From positions 1 through 64,000 of the forward strand of contig NZ_JAMOIM010000022.1 in NCBI RefSeq assembly GCF_026130545.1: 64,000 nucleotides of DNA. The letters run 5' to 3'. Shown here one piece after another: positions 16,349-25,620 of this stretch. Origin of the DNA: Lichenifustis flavocetrariae (lineage in GTDB: Bacteria > Pseudomonadota > Alphaproteobacteria > Rhizobiales > Beijerinckiaceae). The number at the start of each line of letters is the position of its first letter. Positions within the stretch are counted from its first letter, which is position 1. The notes under the pieces are model-generated. The model saw only the letters and a program-made list of their open reading frames with translations, did no database searches and was not told the DNA's origin. The translations under genes were made by a program, and so were the position numbers.

Positions 16349-17725
16349 TCAAGCGACCGTCCGTAGTTCACCGGCGATAGTCGGGATCAGCTCGGAGACC
16401 GTGGGGTGGATGTGCATGGTCTCGCGCAGCCGCGTTGCCGTGGCGCCATTCGCCATCATGTCGAGGATCGTGTGGATCGCTTCATCACCGCTGGTGCCGA
16501 GGATCGTCCCACCCAGGATGGCGTCGCTGTCCGCGTCAGCCACGATCTCCATGAAGCCCGCCTGCTCGTCCTTCTCAACGGCGCGCCCGACCCGGCTCAT
16601 CGGGCGGCGCCCGACCTTGATGCGGTAGCCAGACGCCTCGGCCTGCCCGGCGCTGAGGCCCACGCGCCCGAGCGGTGGGTCGGTGTAGAGGGCATAGCAG
16701 GGAATGCGGTCGCTCACCTTGCGGTCCGCGCCATCGAGGAGGTTGGCAGCGACGATCTCGAAATCGTTGTAACTCGTGTGCGTGAAAGCGCCCCGCCCGT
16801 TGCAATCGCCGAGTGCCCAAATGCCGGGTACCCCCGTCGCAAGACGGTCGTCGACCGTGATAAAGCCGCGCTCATCCGTCGCCACCCCGGCCAGGTCCAG
16901 GCCCAGATCGTGCGTGTTGGGCACGCGCCCCACGGCGAGCAGCACATGGCTTCCCACGATCTCGGGCGGGCCGTCCCTGCAGTCGACCCCGACGGCAATG
17001 CCATCCGGGTGAGCTGCGAATCGAATGCACTCTGCCCCTGTGCGGATGGCGATGGCCTCCGCTTCCAGGATCTCGCGCACCGCTTTTGAAACCTCCTCGT
17101 CCTCACGGCCGATCAGACGCGGCCCCTTCTCGATGATCGTCACGGCAGCGCCGAAGCGACGATAGATCTGGCCGAATTCCAGTCCGATATAGCTGCCTCC
17201 GATGATGACTAAATGTTCAGGCAGGGTGGCGAGGTTGAGCAGCGAGCTGTTGGTCAGCAGGGGCACGGTGCCGACCCCTGGCATGTCGGGGACCAGCGCC
17301 CGGCCACCGACATTGATGAAGATGCGCGGCGCGGTCAGCTGCTCCTCACCGACCCGCACCGTCTTCGGTACCTCGAAGCGGGCGTGGCCAAAGAACAGCG
17401 CGACGTTCGGCAGGCTGCGTAGCCAGGCCTCGTTGCCGGCGCGCCCGTCCTCGGAGATTTTTTGCGATCGGGCGTGGACCCTGGCCATGTCGATGTGCAC
17501 CGGCCCGGTGATCACACCGAAATCCGCGCCCCGGCGCGCCAGATGGGCGGCATAGGCCGAGGCCACGAGCGTCTTGGTGGGCTTGCAGCCGGTGTTGACG
17601 CACGTGCCGCCGACGAGATGACGCTCGACGATGGCCACGCTCATGCCGGCGGCCGACAGACGCCCAGCCAGAGACGGGCCGGCCTGACCCGTGCCGATGA
17701 TGATGGCGTCGTAGTTTGCCGCCAT
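16349..17725 (-). CDS. FAD-dependent pyridine nucleotide-disulfide oxidoreductase
   Basis: A 458-residue class-I flavoprotein disulfide reductase, similar to mercuric reductase and dihydrolipoamide dehydrogenase. FAD motif near residue 8 (IIIGTGQAGPSLAGRL), redox-active pair GGTCVNTGCKPTK near 40-50, NAD(P) motif IIGGSYIGLEFGQ near 175, second FAD motif GIWALGDCNGRG near 310, and C-terminal interface HIHPTVSELIPT with the His-Glu catalytic dyad position. It lacks an N-terminal metal-binding domain and a C-terminal CC pair, so it is not a classical MerA. ATGA overlap with the upstream DUF4126 gene. Confidence 0.88.
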   Translation of the reverse strand: MAANYDAIIIGTGQAGPSLAGRLSAAGMSVAIVERHLVGGTCVNTGCKPTKTLVASAYAAHLARRGADFGVITGPVHIDMARVHARSQKISEDGRAGNEAWLRSLPNVALFFGHARFEVPKTVRVGEEQLTAPRIFINVGGRALVPDMPGVGTVPLLTNSSLLNLATLPEHLVIIGGSYIGLEFGQIYRRFGAAVTIIEKGPRLIGREDEEVSKAVREILEAEAIAIRTGAECIRFAAHPDGIAVGVDCRDGPPEIVGSHVLLAVGRVPNTHDLGLDLAGVATDERGFITVDDRLATGVPGIWALGDCNGRGAFTHTSYNDFEIVAANLLDGADRKVSDRIPCYALYTDPPLGRVGLSAGQAEASGYRIKVGRRPMSRVGRAVEKDEQAGFMEIVADADSDAILGGTILGTSGDEAIHTILDMMANGATATRLRETMHIHPTVSELIPTIAGELRTVA

Positions 17726-18183
17726 CACAGCAAGCCGACGATCGCCGCGCCGAGCAGGACGGCCACTGCGTCCTCGATAAGGGCCGCCGGCAGGTCGCGC
17801 CCGAAGGCAGCCGCCATTCGACCCCGCCCCGCCGCCCCGCCATAGGTTCCGACAACGGCGCCGACCAGCCCGGCCACAAGACCGACGATCCATCCACCGG
17901 CTGGCAGCCCGATGGCTGCGCCGCAGAAGCCGCCGCTGACAAGGCGCGCCCCGAACTGCATCGGCACCTTGCGGCTCGGTGTCGACGGCAACTGGTCGGT
18001 GACATATTCGACGAGCGCCAGGACCGTGAAGATCCAGGGCGTCCATTGATAGCCCAGGAAGGCCAGCCAAGTGTCACCGAGCGGAAGGTGTCCAAGCCGA
18101 GCGGCCCAGCTCACTGCAGCAAGAGGTGTAAAGGCGCGTAGTCCCGCCATTATCCCGGCCAGTAGCGCAAGGCCATAAGGCAT
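17725..18183 (-). CDS. DUF4126-type membrane protein
   Basis: A 152-residue protein starting MPYGLALLAGIMAGLRAFTP, with four or so hydrophobic segments and glycine-rich turns (VSGGFCGAAIGLPAGGW; VAGLVGAVVGTYGG) typical of DUF4126. Start at 18183 chosen because the family begins with this helix; the open frame reaches 18237. The stop overlaps the reductase start by four bases (ATGA), so the pair is coupled. Function unknown. Confidence 0.7.
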   Translation of the reverse strand: MPYGLALLAGIMAGLRAFTPLAAVSWAARLGHLPLGDTWLAFLGYQWTPWIFTVLALVEYVTDQLPSTPSRKVPMQFGARLVSGGFCGAAIGLPAGGWIVGLVAGLVGAVVGTYGGAAGRGRMAAAFGRDLPAALIEDAVAVLLGAAIVGLL

Positions 18184-18360
18184 TCTCGTCACCTCTCCCA
18201 GTTGAGTCGCGGCGTCATCACCGCGCTTGCACTTCACGATGCTTCAGAGCGTGCTCATTCCCGCATTGGACCCTCGATGCGCCTTGGCGTCCATGCCGAA
18301 TTTGCCGCGCAGCACGATGGCAATCGAACCGGGCTGATCGCGGTGACGCAGACGCCGTGA

Positions 18361-19185
18361 TCAATGGTAGCCGATATTACCGCGCATCTTGCCCCGGAAT
18401 ACCCAGTAAGACCATGCCGTGTACATCAGGATCACGGGCAGAAGCGCAAGCGTGCCGACGAGCAGGAAGGCTTGCGTACCCTCCGAGGAGGCGGCCTGCC
18501 AGACCGTGTAGTGGTGGGGCACGATCATGGGCCAGAGGCTGATCGCGATCCCTGTGTAGGACATGAAGAACAGCGCGAGGGCGCTTAGGAACGGAGCGGT
18601 GTCGCCACCTCGGCCCTCGAATGCGCGCCAGGCCCCGTAGGCGATCATCGCGGTCACGATCGGGACGGGGGCGAAAGCGAGTGCGCCGGGCAGTGTAAAC
18701 CAGCGGGTCGCGATGGCGGAGTCCGACAGCGGAGTCCGACAGCGGAGTCCAAATGCTAACAAGCACGATCGCGCCCAGCACCGCAATGAGGCAGCGGCGC
18801 CCCATGTGCCGAGCCCAGCTTTGCAACTCGCCTTCCGTCTTGATGATCAGCCAGACTGCGCCGAGTAGGCCATATCCCGCCATGAGCGCCAGACCCGTCA
18901 TGACCGAGAAGGGCGTGAGCCAATCCCAGGAACTAGCCACGAAGGTCCGGCCTTCGACCTTGAACCCCTGGAGGATGGCGCCCAGGACCGCGCCCTGCGC
19001 GAAGGCCGCGAGTGCCGAGCCGATGCAGAAGCCCCGGGCCCAGAACCGGCTAATCCAGGGTTGCTTGAAGCGGAACTCGAACGCGACACCCCGGAACACC
19101 AAGGCGAGAAGCATCAACAGTACAGGAAAATAGACGGCCGGAATGATGATAGCGAAGGCCAGCGGGAACACCGACAGGAGTCGAG
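18361..19185 (-). pseudogene. cioB: cioB/cydB remnant (bd-type quinol oxidase subunit II)
   Basis: Two frames together give the C-terminal three quarters of the cyanide-insensitive type CydB: FPLAFAIIIPAVYFPVL, LALVFRGVAFEFR, QGFKVEGRTF, DWLTPFSVMTGLALMAGYGL, KTEGELQSWAR, then after a frame change ATRWFTLPGALAF, GIAISLWPMIVPH, TQAFLLVGTLALLPVILMY and SYWVFRGKMRG. The frame breaks exactly at a 13-bp tandem duplication (18721-18746). The N-terminal 70 or so residues and all of subunit I are missing; upstream sequence switches to a LysR gene at about 19185. Inactive as an oxidase. Confidence 0.85.
18721..18746. repeat. 13-bp tandem duplication that breaks cioB
   Basis: GTCCGACAGCGGA occurs twice in a row (18721-18733 and 18734-18746), followed by a partial third GTCC. 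Thirteen extra bases shift the oxidase frame by one. One copy would restore the family sequence across WTPLSDSAIATRWF. Confidence 0.85.
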
Positions 19186-19695
19186 GTAGGCGGGCGCGCA
19201 GCACAGGACATGGCGCCAGGGCGTCAGACGCCGCACGACGAGCTCCGAGTCGGGCGGCGGTGTCGTACGGATGACGATGTCCTGCTTATCCTGGATCAGG
19301 TCGACCATCGTGTCGCCCGTGGTGAGGTCGATCGAGGTCGCTGGATAGCGATCCAGGAACTCCGCCAGAATGGGGGCAAGGAACCGAACGATGTTGGCGC
19401 TGGCGTGCAGCCGAAGCGGCCCACGTGGCGTGGCATGCAGCGCACTCGCGATCTGATCGGCCTCGTCAAGATCCTGCAGGATGCGGGTCGACCGCTCGTA
19501 GTAGGCTTGGCCGATCTCGGTGAGGCTGACCTTGCGCGTGGTACGGTTCAGGAGCCGCGCGCCCAGCCGGTCCTCGAGGGCCTGGACGTGGCTCGATACC
19601 ATCGTGACCGACATGTTGAGCCGTCGTGCTGCGGCCGAGAAGCCGCCGCACTCGACGACGCGCCCGAATACCGTGAGGCTGGTCAGCCGATCCAT
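19114..19695 (-). pseudogene. LysR-type regulator, 3'-truncated by a deletion
   Basis: From ATG 19695 the frame starts MDRLTSLTVFGRVVECGGFS with a standard LysR winged helix (AAARRLNMSVTMVSSHVQAL, LLNRTTRKVSLTE) and the first half of the effector domain (PRGPLRLHASANIVRFLAPI, DIVIRTTPPPDSELVVRRL). After CCAPAYLDS at about 19190 the sequence becomes the cioB gene in another frame, so the last 100 or so residues are missing. Divergent from the emrA-type gene, as is usual for LysR control of such pumps. DNA-binding part intact; effector domain broken. Confidence 0.82.
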
Positions 19696-19814
19696 TGTCC
19701 GCTCCGACCGGAAGATGCTTCCATCATTCCGCGAATTCTCATGCTGCTCAAGTCGCGGCCTCGTCCTGTCACGCCGCAGGCAAGCTGCCGGCAACGAAAT
19801 GACAGGAGGTCGCT

Positions 19815-20763
19815 ATGGCCGAGATGCCCCGCCCTGAAACTTTCCATCAGGCTCAGGAGATCGGCGCGCCGGTCGCGATCGAGACGCCCACGCGGGCCGA
19901 GTCCACCGGTCGCCGGGTCAAAAGGATCGTTCTCGCCGCCCTACTTCTGGCTGGATCGGCCTTCGGTGGACGCTACGGTCATCAATACTGGACGGTTGGG
20001 CGGTTTATGGTCGAGACAGACGACGCCTATGTGAAGGCCGACGCGACGATCGTCGCCCCGAAGGTCTCCGGCTATATTGCAACCGTCGCTGTGCAGAATA
20101 ACCAGCCAGTCAACGCCGGGGGCCTTCTGGCCCGCATTGACGATCGGGACTTCCACGCGGCTCTCGATCAGGCCCGGGCCGAGCTTAGCGCCACCGAAGC
20201 GGCCATCCGCAACATCGACGCCGAGACCGTTCTCCATGGCGCCGAGATCGATCAGGCTCAGGCTGCCGCAGCTGCGACGCAAGCCTCACTCGTCTTTGCC
20301 CAGAGCGACGCGGACCGCTACCGGAACCTGGCCCAAAGCGAGGCCGGCACCACGCAAAGGGCCGAGCAGACCCAAGCGCTGCGCGACAGGGCGAGCATCT
20401 CGGCCGCAGAGCGCAAGACGGCGGTGCTCGCAAATGGCGGTGGTGCCGCTCGGCGCCACCTACGTGGTCGCGAACTACAAGGAGACGCAGCTCGCCCATG
20501 TGCGCGCCGGACAGCCCGTCGACGTTGCGGTTGACGGCTTGCCGGAGCTCAAGCTGAAAGGACATGTCGACAGCTTGTCCCCGGCGAGCGGCCTCGAGTT
20601 CGCACTGCTGCCGCCCGACAACGCGACGGGCAACTTCACCAAGATCGTCCAGCGCATCCCGGTGCGGATCGCCATCGATGACACCCGTGCAGCGGGGCTC
20701 CTGCGCGCCGGCATGTCGGTCGAACCCGCGATCGACACGCGTGCGGCCGGCAACTCCGATTGA
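19815..20763 (+). pseudogene. emrA/HlyD-type membrane fusion protein with internal deletion
   Basis: The N-terminal frame has a membrane anchor (RIVLAALLLAGSAFGGRYG), the family motif VETDDAYVKADATIVAPKVS, and coiled-coil hairpin sequence to ISAAERKTAVLA. At about 20432 it jumps, one frame over, to MAVVPLGATYVVANYKETQL and continues through AGQPVDVAVDG, KGHVDSLSPASG and FTKIVQRIPVRI to the stop at 20763. Roughly 60-70 residues of the second helix and lipoyl domain that EmrA proteins have here are missing, and the junction shifts the frame. Nonfunctional partner of the following pump gene. Confidence 0.82.
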
Positions 20764-20869
20764 GCGCCGCACCGATTATCCGGCATCCCCGGATGGTGCT
20801 TCCCGAACTTCCCGCATTCTGCGCTGTCAGGCTCCGGTCCATTCTTTGGGGCAGCAAAAGGAACCCGTC

Positions 20870-22049
20870 ATGGCCACGCTCTCCGCAACCCTTCCATCGT
20901 CCACCGCCCACCCGGTTACCACTGTCCTGCCCAGCACGGCGAAGACATGGATGGCCGTGATCGGCGCTACGCTCGGGGCGTTCATGGCGGTGCTGAACAT
21001 TCAGATCGTCAATGCCTCGCTGGCCGACATCCCAGGTGCGATCGGTGCGGGCGTCGATGACGGCGGCTGGATCTCGACCTCCTACCTGGTCGCCGAGATC
21101 GTGGTCATCCCGCTGTCGGGCTGGCTTGCCCAGGTCTTCTCGCTGCGCACCTACCTCTTGACCATTACGGTCCTGTTCCTGGTCTTCTCGGTGGCATGCG
21201 CCTTTGCGCAGGACCTCGGCAAGATGATCGTCCTGCGCGCCGTCCAGGGCTTCTCCGGCGGGGTGCTGATCCCGATGGCCTTCACAATCATCATCACGTT
21301 CCTGCCCAAGGCGGAGCAGCCGATCGGGCTTGCGCTCTTCGCACTCTCAGCCATCTTCGGCCCGCCATCGGTCCAACGATCGGCGGCTACCTCACCGAGA
21401 CCTACAGCTGGCAGACCATCTTCTACGTCAATCTCGTGCCAGGGGTGGTCATGCTTGCGCTGCTGTGGGTGTCGCTCGACCGGGCTCCGATGAAGCTCGG
21501 ACTGCTGCGCCAAGGCGACTGGGCTGGCATCGCCCCGATGGCAGTTGGCCTCGCTGCCCTGCAGAACGCGCTTGAGGAAGGCAACAAGGACGACTGGTTC
21601 GGATCGGCCTTTATCGTCCGGCTCGCCGTTGTGGCCACCGTTTCGCTGTTGGCTTTCGTCGCCATCGAGCTGACGACCAGGAAGCCGCTCCTCAACCTGC
21701 GACTCCTGGGCCGCCGCAACTTCGGCTTCGGCATCCTGGCCAACTTCCTGCTCGGCATCGCGCTCTACGGCTCGGTGTTTATCCTCCCGGTCTACCTGGC
21801 GCGCATCCAGGGCTACAACGCCGAGCAGATCGGTCTCTTGTTGGCCTGGACGTGAGCCACGGCGTCGCCGATCAGGCTACGGCCAACCACCAGGCGATCG
21901 TCGCGCTCGCCCTCCGCATTCGCCAACAGGCCAACATCATGGCCTTCTCCGACACCTTCTTCCTGCTCGGATCGGCTCTCGTCGTCGCCCTTCTTGCGAG
22001 CCTCATGCTCCGCGAGGCCGTTTCTCCCGAAGCCAGCGGCTCCCACTAG
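20870..22049 (+). pseudogene. EmrB/QacA-type MFS efflux pump with frameshift and internal deletion
   Basis: ATG 20870 opens a DHA2-family pump: WMAVIGATLGAFMAVLNIQI, DDGGWISTSYLVAEIVVIPL, RAVQGFSGGVLIPMAFT. One base is lost near 21360 (the corrected frame reads PAIGPTIGGYLTE). The second frame continues to IGLLLAWT and stops at 21855; a third frame then gives the family C-terminus, VADQATANHQAIVALALRIR, QQANIMAFSDTFFLLG, ending at 22049. About 110-130 residues between the last two parts are missing. Damage on both emrA and emrB shows the efflux locus is dead. Confidence 0.82.
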
Positions 22050-22093
22050 GGATGCCAGGCAGATCTTCTTCACGCTTCATCGAAGGACACGTC

Positions 22094-23077
22094 ATGATCC
22101 CCGAAACGCTCCTCACCACCTCCGACAACGCCATTGGCCTCCGCACCAAGGCCTGCCGCGTCCACGCCTTCGGGCCGCCCGCCAACATCGTCCTTGAAGA
22201 CGTCGATCTGCCCGCACCGAGCCCCGGCGAGATGCTGATTCGGGTGGCGTCGGCGGGCGTTGGCCCTTGGGACGGTTGGATCCGTTCCGGCCACAGCGTC
22301 CTGCCACAGCCTCTGCCGCTCACCCTCGGTTCGGACCTTTCCGGCACCGTGGAGGAGATCGGGTCCGGGGTGACGGACTTTGCGCGTGGCGACGAGGTCT
22401 TCGGCGTGACCAACCCGCGCTTCGTCGGTGCCTATGCCGAGCACGCCATCGTGTCGGCCGGCATGATGGCCCGGAAGCCAGCACGGCTCGACCATATCGA
22501 TGCCGCCTCGGTGCCGGTGATCGCCGTTACAGCCTGGCAGGCGCTCTACCGCGAAGCCGACCTGCAGGCCGGGCAGAAGGTGTTGATTCACGGCGCGGCC
22601 GGCAATGTGGGCGCCTACGCGGTTCAGCTCGCCCGCGGGGCCGGTGCGCACGTGATCGCCACGGCAAGCGCGGGCGACGTCGAGTACGTCCGCTCCCTTG
22701 GGGCCGATGTTGTTATCGACTATCGTGCCGACCGGTTCGAGGACCTCGCAAAGGACGTCGACATCGTGGTCGACCTTGTCGGCGGCGAGACCCAGACGCG
22801 CTCGTTCCAGGTGCTGAAGAAAGGCGGTGTGCTGGCCTCGGCCGTGTCCCAACCGGACGCAGCCCTTGCCGCGAGCCACGGCGTCAAGGCCAACTTTTTC
22901 CTCGTCGCGGTCAATACGGCGGATCTGACCCGCGTCGCCGCGCTGATCGAGACCGGCCATCTGCAGACCAATGTCGGTACCATTCTCCCCTTGGCCGGGG
23001 CGCGGTCCGCGCACGAGATGCTGGAGGGCACGCGCACCCGTCCTCGCGGCAAGATTGTGCTGAAGATCGCAAGATGA
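22094..23077 (+). CDS. NADP-dependent zinc-less alcohol dehydrogenase/quinone oxidoreductase
   Basis: A 327-residue medium-chain dehydrogenase of the quinone-reductase branch. GroES-like N-terminus (FGPPANIVLEDVDLPAPSPG, GSDLSGTVEEIG, GDEVFGVTN), nucleotide-binding motif HGAAGNVGAYAVQLARGAGA near residue 160, and C-terminal RGKIVLKI. It lacks the structural and catalytic zinc cysteines. Start at 22094 fits an AAGGA upstream. It is the only intact gene following the broken emr pair and might once have been co-transcribed with it. Confidence 0.87.
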   Translation: MIPETLLTTSDNAIGLRTKACRVHAFGPPANIVLEDVDLPAPSPGEMLIRVASAGVGPWDGWIRSGHSVLPQPLPLTLGSDLSGTVEEIGSGVTDFARGDEVFGVTNPRFVGAYAEHAIVSAGMMARKPARLDHIDAASVPVIAVTAWQALYREADLQAGQKVLIHGAAGNVGAYAVQLARGAGAHVIATASAGDVEYVRSLGADVVIDYRADRFEDLAKDVDIVVDLVGGETQTRSFQVLKKGGVLASAVSQPDAALAASHGVKANFFLVAVNTADLTRVAALIETGHLQTNVGTILPLAGARSAHEMLEGTRTRPRGKIVLKIAR

Positions 23078-23460
23078 ATGGAGCCATACGCAATCAGAAC
23101 TGTTCAAATGCACGAGGGAGAACGCGCGGTTTGGAGAACGCGGGCCAAAGCGGCTGAACGACTTGGATGGGCGCGAAGCCGAATGTCCGGAGTCGGGTAG
23201 GTCGCCAACTGGGGAAAATCCAACTGGCCGCATGATCTCGGGCTTGCGAAGAGGTGGAGCACGGACTCTGCGACTTAGCTAGCTCGGTGCCATCGGGTAT
23301 GGGCCGGCGCCACGCTGTTTGGGTCTTGGCCCAAATGACTGAAAGCTGGCGAACGCACCGGCTGATAACAGTTTAAGATTTGAGGATTGGACAAACCCGC
23401 CCGCATGGCATCAACCATGCAACGATTACGGATGACTTGATCAGTTCGCGCGGGCCGCCC
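23078..23460. other. Non-coding gap of about 380 bp
   Basis: No plausible gene on either strand; short antisense frames lack family features. It should contain the promoter of the downstream amidohydrolase. No palindrome stood out. Confidence 0.5.
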
Positions 23461-24657
23461 ATGCCACCAGTGGATACCGAGCACTTCCTCGGCAACCTTG
23501 ACCAACTTCGCACGATCGGCGCCTATAAAACGGGCGTGCACCGGCCGACCTATTCAACCGAGGACATGGCTAGCCGGCGCTGGCTTATGACCGAGATGGA
23601 GGCGGTGGGACTTGAGCCTACCATAGACGGTATCGGCAATGTTCTGGGGCGAAATCGGGAGCCTGGCCCGCATCTCTTAGTCGGCAGTCATATCGAAACG
23701 CAGAATCACGCGGGCTGGTTGGACGGCGCGCTTGGCGTGATGACGGCCCTCGCTCTGGCCCGTGCCGGACTTCCGGTCGATGTCTGCGCCTATGCGGATG
23801 AGGAGGGGCATTGGGGCAATATGATCGGGAGTCGCAGCCTCGTGGGGGATCTCTCTGAGGAGGATATCGACAAAGCCCGCAACCGGGAAGGCAAACCCTT
23901 GCGTGATGCGCTAAAGACAGCGGGCTTGGCGGGTCTTCCTCGCCTGGCGTTGGAACCTGCCCGGTATCGCGGTGCGCTCGAGATCCATATCGAGCAGGGA
24001 ACACAACTGGAAAGCAAAGGTCTCCGGATCGGAGTCGTGACGGGCATCGTGGCAATCCGTCATTTTAAGATCGTGTTTGAAGGTCAGCAGGACCACACTG
24101 GCGGCACCACTATGGCAGAACGACGCGACGCTGCGCTCTCGGCCGTGCGGTTGATGGCAGCGATTGATACAGAATTTCCCAAGGTTTGCGGCGAGCGAAG
24201 CGTCTGGACCACGGGCCGTATAGTGGTTGAGCCCAATCAACCAATGATCATTCCCGGTAGGGCCGAGCTTTCCTTCTCGTTCCGTGATCTTTCCGAGACT
24301 GTGATGGATCGAATGGAGGCTTGCCTGCGTGCACTCGTGCGCGAGAGCAATCGACGCGAGCGTTCCTCGGCGACCCTAGAGGAGGTCAGTCGTCTGAAAC
24401 CGGAACTCTGCGACGATGCAATCATCGGCGCTTTGGAGGCTGCCGCCGAGATGCTCTGCCCCGGAGCTTGGCAGAACATGCAGAGCGGAGCCCTGCACGA
24501 CAGTCAGGTGCTGGCCCGCCTAGTCCCTGTCGGGATGGTTTTCGTACCCTCCATCGGCGGCATCAGCCATCATTGGTCCGAAGACACAAAGCGCGAGGAT
24601 CTCGAACTCGGTTGCCGGGTGATGGCAGAAGCCGCGATGAGACTCTTAGCAGGCTGA
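23461..24657 (+). CDS. M20-family hydantoinase/carbamoylase-type amidohydrolase
   Basis: A 398-residue Zn-dependent amidohydrolase of the N-carbamoyl-L-amino-acid hydrolase/allantoate amidohydrolase family. Metal-site motifs: GSHIETQNHAGWLDGALGV (first His and bridging Asp), ADEEGHWGNMIGSR (Glu-Glu), EIHIEQGTQLE (His), and GGISHHWSEDT near the C-terminus (last His). The dimerisation lid carries FEGQQDHTGGTTM. Most homologues have GSHLDSQxxGGRYDG, so the substrate pocket here is variant. Start at 23461 gives the normal N-terminus. Single gene; substrate probably a carbamoyl or ureido compound. Confidence 0.87.
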   Translation: MPPVDTEHFLGNLDQLRTIGAYKTGVHRPTYSTEDMASRRWLMTEMEAVGLEPTIDGIGNVLGRNREPGPHLLVGSHIETQNHAGWLDGALGVMTALALARAGLPVDVCAYADEEGHWGNMIGSRSLVGDLSEEDIDKARNREGKPLRDALKTAGLAGLPRLALEPARYRGALEIHIEQGTQLESKGLRIGVVTGIVAIRHFKIVFEGQQDHTGGTTMAERRDAALSAVRLMAAIDTEFPKVCGERSVWTTGRIVVEPNQPMIIPGRAELSFSFRDLSETVMDRMEACLRALVRESNRRERSSATLEEVSRLKPELCDDAIIGALEAAAEMLCPGAWQNMQSGALHDSQVLARLVPVGMVFVPSIGGISHHWSEDTKREDLELGCRVMAEAAMRLLAG

Positions 24658-24671
24658 AAGCGAGGGTTAGA

Positions 24672-24863
24672 ATGCCGATACCGACATTGTCGGTTACCTG
24701 GATCATAGCCAGTCCCGTGATCACGTCCGTCATCCTTGGAGCAAGCCGGCACGCGCAGCTCAGGGACACGCTCGCCGCCGCCGACCTCGTGCTCCCGTCC
24801 GACCTGAAGGCGAGGCTCAACGACATCACTGCCGAGTACCGCCGCGGTGATGCAGGCCGTTGA
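24672..24863 (+). pseudogene. Aldo/keto reductase C-terminal remnant
   Basis: A 63-codon frame reading VTWIIASPVITSVILGASRH, then DTLAAADLVLPSDLKARLND and ITAEYRRGDAGR, the closing part of an aldo/keto reductase (helix 8 with the NADP-binding SVILGASR motif). The barrel and catalytic Asp-Tyr-Lys-His residues are missing. The junction with the M20 gene is only 14 bases away, so a deletion or rearrangement placed it here. Confidence 0.8.
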
Positions 24864-24874
24864 TCAATGCCCAC

Positions 24875-25465
24875 TCAGGCCTGCCGCGACGTTCCGGCGG
24901 CGTCCAGGAGCGTCGCAACGGCCTGCTTGGCCTGCACGAACGGGGAACTGTCACCAAGCGCCTGGGCGAGCACCACCGTTCCCTGAAATACAATGTTGAT
25001 CTGCCGGCCGAGGTCTGCCGGGTGCGCGACACCGACCTCTTCGCACAAACGGACGAACTGGCTTTCCACCTCCCTCGCGGCCCGCTCGCCCCAGGCCGCG
25101 ATGCCGGCGTGCCGGCCCGCGTATTCCTGGGCCGCCTTTATACCGAGGCAGCCGCGTGCGGGCTGCGCGTCGATCATGGCCGCGCGGAGATCAAAGAACG
25201 CCTCGATCTGCGCGCGTGCGTCGCCGCCCTTTGCCCTAACCGGGGCGAAGAGATTCTGGACAACCCCGGCCGCGTAGTGGTGGAGCACAGCCTCGATCAG
25301 ATTCTCCTTGGTCGGGAAATGCTTGTACAGCGTGCGTTTGGAGATGCCGCTATCGGCCAAGACCGTGTCGACACCGGTCGCATGGAAGCCGCCATCGTAG
25401 AACCGGTCGTAGGCCCGCTTCACGATATCCAGCTTCTTGCCTCCAACCCTCTCCTCGTTCGTCAC
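24875..25465 (-). CDS. TetR/AcrR-family transcriptional regulator
   Basis: A 196-residue TetR regulator. The helix-turn-helix lies in residues 10-60 (FHATGVDTVLADSGISKRTL, YKHFPTKENLIEAVL), followed by a ligand domain with RGCLGIKAAQEYAG. It diverges from a broken SDR gene, with GATC-centred palindromes in between. Convergent with the aldo/keto reductase remnant, 11 bases away. Confidence 0.88.
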   Translation of the reverse strand: MTNEERVGGKKLDIVKRAYDRFYDGGFHATGVDTVLADSGISKRTLYKHFPTKENLIEAVLHHYAAGVVQNLFAPVRAKGGDARAQIEAFFDLRAAMIDAQPARGCLGIKAAQEYAGRHAGIAAWGERAAREVESQFVRLCEEVGVAHPADLGRQINIVFQGTVVLAQALGDSSPFVQAKQAVATLLDAAGTSRQA

Positions 25466-25523
25466 GCGCCCGCACTCCTTCGGTTCAGTTCGCGCATCAA
25501 CGATAGCCGGTCGGCTTGAGGCC

Positions 25524-25568
25524 GTAAACAGATCGGTTTACCCGGATCCGGTACACTGATCTGTTTAC
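25524..25568. promoter_or_regulatory. Paired TetR operator candidates
   Basis: GTAAACAGATC (25524-25534) and GATCTGTTTAC (25558-25568) are an 11-bp perfect inverted repeat. The left one also extends into a quasi-palindrome TAAACAGATCGGTTTA (25525-25540), and the right into ACACTGATCTGTTTA. Both lie between the TetR gene and the SDR remnant. Confidence 0.6.
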
Positions 25569-25620
25569 ATGCGGCGTCGGTCGGCGTGTTGCATCATGAC
25601 GCCAACGAGGGAAATAGGCG

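Noticed and set aside
16349-17725. Mercuric reductase (merA)
   Set aside because: The redox motif fits, but there is no HMA domain, no C-terminal cysteine pair and no mer genes nearby, so only the broad flavoprotein family is claimed.
22070-23233. 387-codon minus-strand open frame
   Set aside because: Antisense shadow of the quinone oxidoreductase-like gene, which has full family motifs on the plus strand.
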